Below, piece by piece: positions 60,236 to 64,000 of a stretch of DNA of 64,000 bases (the stretch's first letter is position 1; each line of letters begins with the position of its first letter). The notes beneath the pieces were generated by a model, which saw only the letters and a program-made list of their open reading frames with translations, ran no database searches and was not told the origin of the DNA. The DNA is from Odiellus spinosus (taxonomy: Eukaryota; Arthropoda; Arachnida; Opiliones; Phalangiidae), in NCBI GenBank assembly GCA_963920705.1, contig OY987226.1:8062501-8126500 (forward strand), given 5' to 3'. A program made the translations under genes and the position numbers.

Positions 60236-63200
60236 TTCAAATTGATTATTCTTAGGTTATAGTTAAACGAAAGATACGTATGCTTACTTATATTAGGTCT
60301 CGCGTACCGTACTGAGTTCTTGGCAAGATGTCATATAGTTCAAACGCTGTAATATTTGAAGTTTGCCTAATTGCACTTCTAGTTACCCTTATCGGACCTT
60401 TGAACTAAGCCCGAAGCGCGTTATAAAATAACCGATCTTTCTCTCATCATTTTGCCCTTAATTTAACCTTCTTCTTTTAATATAGCCTAAAAGAATCCTT
60501 AATGAATTTTGTTAATCAGGAGCATAAGCCTCGTTTCCCCTTCTGTCCTACCCATACTTAACAACTCTCTTTCGCCATCTTAATTAATTAGAGAACGTCT
60601 TTTGCACGTCTTAACTAATCAAACTTTTTTTCTTCATACTAGCGCCGCTTTTAAAAAGTTTTACGCCATAGCTACGCGAGCGAAATTTGTTTCTTTCATC
60701 GTATTTAACACAATGAAGCTATTCGTGGGAAGTTAGGAAAAGCCCCTTGGCCTCTACTTATAAAAATCAAGAAAGATTAAGTTCGCACGCGTTGTTTTAG
60801 AATAGTTGAACAGGCTTTAATATGTTAAGTGAATTTGAGCCAGCGAAGGGATAGTATGGATTGTGGATAGGGAATCTGACCAGTACGGCTTAATCTTAGT
60901 GGTTATACGCATTACATCACGTGAATGAAATGGCTTTTAGGTACTGTGGGTTATAACACTCCCATTTTTCTCATTTTTCTGGTGACCCACCTTTGGGCTG
61001 TTTTGGTGCCTTTACAAGCTCGCTTGAATTAAAAAAAAAAAAAAAAATTCCAAGCTCCCAAAGTTAATTTGAATCCACAAATTTAGTGTATTCGGGAAGG
61101 GTTGCACAGGTTTTACTTTGGGCCCTCATTGCGTCACCATAGCGCTACTCGGGGCTAAAATAGGGAACTGTATGGCACTGCTGTTCGGTAGGAGATGCCT
61201 CATTCTTGCTCGGCCTTCAACTGTCTTAATCCCTGTGGGCGTGACGTATAGGTCCCTAACGGTTTTGTGCCTTGGTCCAATGTAAGTACTGACACAAAGA
61301 GTATCATAGCTCGTGTAAGTGATCTGATGACCCTTAGTATTTCCTTACAATATGGTTTTACGAGTATACTGCGCCCTAATCGTAGATTATAAACTGGGTG
61401 TACGAGAATGAATATTTGTATTATAATTGATATATTAAACGTTTGTGACGGCACTTTTAAGGATGCCCGCGGATCGGTTAGGAGAAAAGAGAGTAAATCC
61501 AATTGACACACCGCTGCCGTCGTGTCTTTAGCTAAGCTCGACTCCTCTACGTTGTAGATTCTACTACATCAACCCCATCAGTCGGTTTGACTTCTTTCAA
61601 GCAACCGAGAATTGTTCGAGGAAGTAGAATCAAAAAGAAATGGACTCGTTCGAGCCCCTTCAGAACTCAAACCCTTCGAACGGAACCGACTATACACCTT
61701 AGCTTATTTCTAGATGAACAAATGTCTCGGCTTTTTTTGAAAGACCTTCAGTACGCCGTTATTCAATTTACCTCTTTTCATGCCCATCTTCTGACGCAAA
61801 TATACACCCCAGTTTTTTTTTCTTCATTTGGCTTTGTATACAGAACGTTGACTTCAGGGGTCGTATCTTATCTTTTAGATAAGTTAGAAATTATTTCGAG
61901 TGTAAAAGTGTTTGACGAAGACGTGCGTATGGGTGTACGCTCGCAAACCAATTTGTAATATATGATTTATGTCGATAAAACACTGTATCGATAGGTTTCC
62001 CATAACTATGGAGGGATAGTTTTCTATCCGATCCACCAAAAATGCAGTTCGCTGGACGGAAATTCAAAATTTAGTGACGTCACTTATAGGCAAAGACCCT
62101 ATATCATTAAGGTACTTAAATGAACCTTATCGGTGATAGAAATAATTTGAGTGGTATTAAATTAGGATTTTAAATACTAGATTTTAAAAATGTTGTTCAT
62201 CAAAATTAATACTAAAAATTGTGAAATTATTTTTAAATTATACCAAGATCCCATTCATGACAGAAAACGTACGCATCTATGTTTCTGTGATGTCACTATT
62301 TTTGATTGTGAAGAAGCACACCTGTTTTTTAAAAGTCTGTCGCCAACTGAAAGAGTAGTTTTATAGTTACAGAAACAATAAAATTAACTCAAAGAAAATA
62401 TGTTAAATATAATATTCTAGGAAAAACTAAAATCAAGCAAAGAAATCAACGAACACGATTAGTTTTTCAATTAATATCATACTAATATAATATGGAAGGC
62501 TTTTCTGATGGGTTGTTGTAATATAGTATATAGATTTATCCTATTGTATAATTAACCAGATTAGGTTATAGAAATAAGGCACGGCTCTGGTTTTCGTTTC
62601 ACTGCCGTTGCTGATTTTTTTGATATCCACGATAGGTGGCGAGCTGTAGCCTAAGGCTTTTGAGCAGCTCGGAGATATTCACTTCTCATGTGATCTGCTT
62701 CTGGTTATAGCCATGACCTCAATGTTTGAGATTTCTTATAACGTAACTCTGCAGTGCACTCACTTAATACTTTTAAAGAATTTAATTTTGTTATACGTTA
62801 ATTGAAACGAGGAAATCGTTTAGTTTTTTGACCTTTCGTTTCGATTTTTAGTTTATCCGTTGCTTTAATAATATCTTTCATCTCATAGAGAATTCCATTC
62901 TCTAACGACGTTATCAAAAAGGAAAAGTCTAAATACACGATCCGTAAAAAAAAGTGTTTCTCTTATAAAAAGAATCTTTAAAAATCGTCGAGAAAGTGGA
63001 AATTTTTGTCCTGATCGACCCTTTTATACTCGTGTTATAGAACAATTGGAGAAGCCTACCGCTACTTTTTTCCTTAAGATGGATAACATTGCGTATCAAT
63101 TAGCGCCACCTTTTTCTATTTTGTAAACTTATCTTGAACGGAACCTTTTTCTCTCTCAGACCCGACACTGGGTATAAGGCGTCGTCGGCTTTTTGAAAGT

Positions 63201-64000
63201 AGTAGCCAAAGGACAGTTCATTACACAAGTGTGACCGACTTTCATTTTTTTTTCTACAACACCCTCTCGCAACTTTCGATTTTAAATCCTAGAAACCTTA
63301 TGTTTCTTGGTTTATTGTGAGGTATTACTGGAGAAGGAACAGAATTGTACCTTAAAAAAGGAACAAAGCTAGATGAGTTGCCGACTACTTCAGTGTTTGG
63401 TATAAGTTGGTGTTAAAGTAATAGAAAGTTAAAGATAGGGAGTTAAAGCCAAAGCGCGATGACGTCAATAACCATAACGATAACAAGCGAGAGTCGTAGT
63501 ATGTAGGTGAAGGAGTAGTTCAGTGTGGTACAACCTAAAGGGCCTAAGATCGTAGTTACAAAAATTTTGGAGCTATCTCTCTTCAATATATTCAGTCCAT
63601 GATTCGTAAAAATTAATGTTATCAAGATTGGAGCGCGCGTAAATTCCCGCTCTTTGCTCAAAAGATAGCTATAGCGTACAATTCCGGCACACAAGATATA
63701 AGTAGCGCGATAATTCGGATATTTCCCTTTTCTTATCCGCTTTCCGAGAAAACGGTTGAATATTTTTCAGTGAAATGTTGTACAGGCGCATTTTAAACAA
63801 TACTACACAAATTTCAAAAAGTTTAGACAAAATGCATTTTGCTGTATGTCATCATTTAAGGTGACTAGCTCATCTTGTTCTTTTATTTGAAGTTCGCTTA
63901 TTTGAAGGTTGAATAGCTGGCCGCGCTCCTGGTGTACTGGCCATGGATAGAAGCGGCAGCTGTCTACGGCGTTTGCAAATGTTATGACCATCTGTGTCCC
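60236..64000. other. No gene recognised
   Basis: About 3.8 kb to the window end. A frame at 61587-61958 stays open for 123 codons, but its first ATG is at 61722 (78 codons) and no family is recognised. A17 run at 61031-61047. The final 600 bases are slightly GC-richer without recognised features. Confidence 0.4.

Noticed and set aside
61587-61958. 123-codon plus-strand frame
   Set aside because: Starts at TTG; the first ATG leaves 78 codons and there is no similarity to a known family or good splice context.

Overview
The window looks like non-coding DNA from an AT-rich nuclear genome, most likely an invertebrate animal or another metazoan. The evidence is the long AT-rich tracts, poly(A)/poly(T) runs, degenerate minisatellites, many non-autonomous transposons, and the absence of operon-like packing, tRNA or rRNA. 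The species cannot be named from the sequence. No complete protein gene could be recognised. The best coding candidate is one short exon-like segment at 249-375 with good splice signals. The longest open frames elsewhere (120-170 codons) are about what chance allows, or lie in repeats.

The main content is palindromic (foldback) DNA transposons without transposase, in two groups. Group 1 begins with CA, ends with TG and is flanked by 7-bp target-site duplications. It comprises families A (6926-7242, 26009-26324, 41093-41408), B (10136-10473, 28006-28342, 35206-35543), G (43493-43952, with a partial copy at 40458-40782), J (52912-53221) and L (38635-39054). The duplications share a weak palindromic pattern close to GTANTAC. 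That pattern and the foldback form resemble Galileo-type members of the P superfamily. Group 2 is flanked by TTAA and begins AGGGA: family C (19790-20223, 46449-46882, 49765-50186, 50670-51002, 58463-58863 and a fragment at 58868-58945) and family D (24583-24942, 36334-36742 and fragments). Family H (42148-42355 and fragments) may belong here. These resemble Kolobok-type elements. Further repeat families are E (4925-5160), F (37795-38020), I (48344-48639, 54020-54246) and K (34195-34718 and two partial copies).

Several degenerate tandem arrays with units of about 27-34 bp lie between the transposons: 6036-6318, 13990-14785, 30706-30990, 42495-42730, 52832-53270 and 55735-56130. One of them (52.8 kb) is split by element J. 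CpG-richer patches at about 4.0, 10.6, 15.1, 24.1, 29.4, 45.1 and 55.1 kb could be promoters or old repeats. Two pre-miRNA-sized hairpins (29636-29701 and 59828-59907) match no repeat family seen here. By region: 0-5 kb has a possible exon and a GC patch; 5-20 kb has families E, A, B, D and two arrays; 20-39 kb has C, D, A, B, K, F and L; 39-47 kb has G, A, H and C; 47-60 kb has I, C, J, two arrays and hairpin 2; the last 4 kb shows nothing recognisable.
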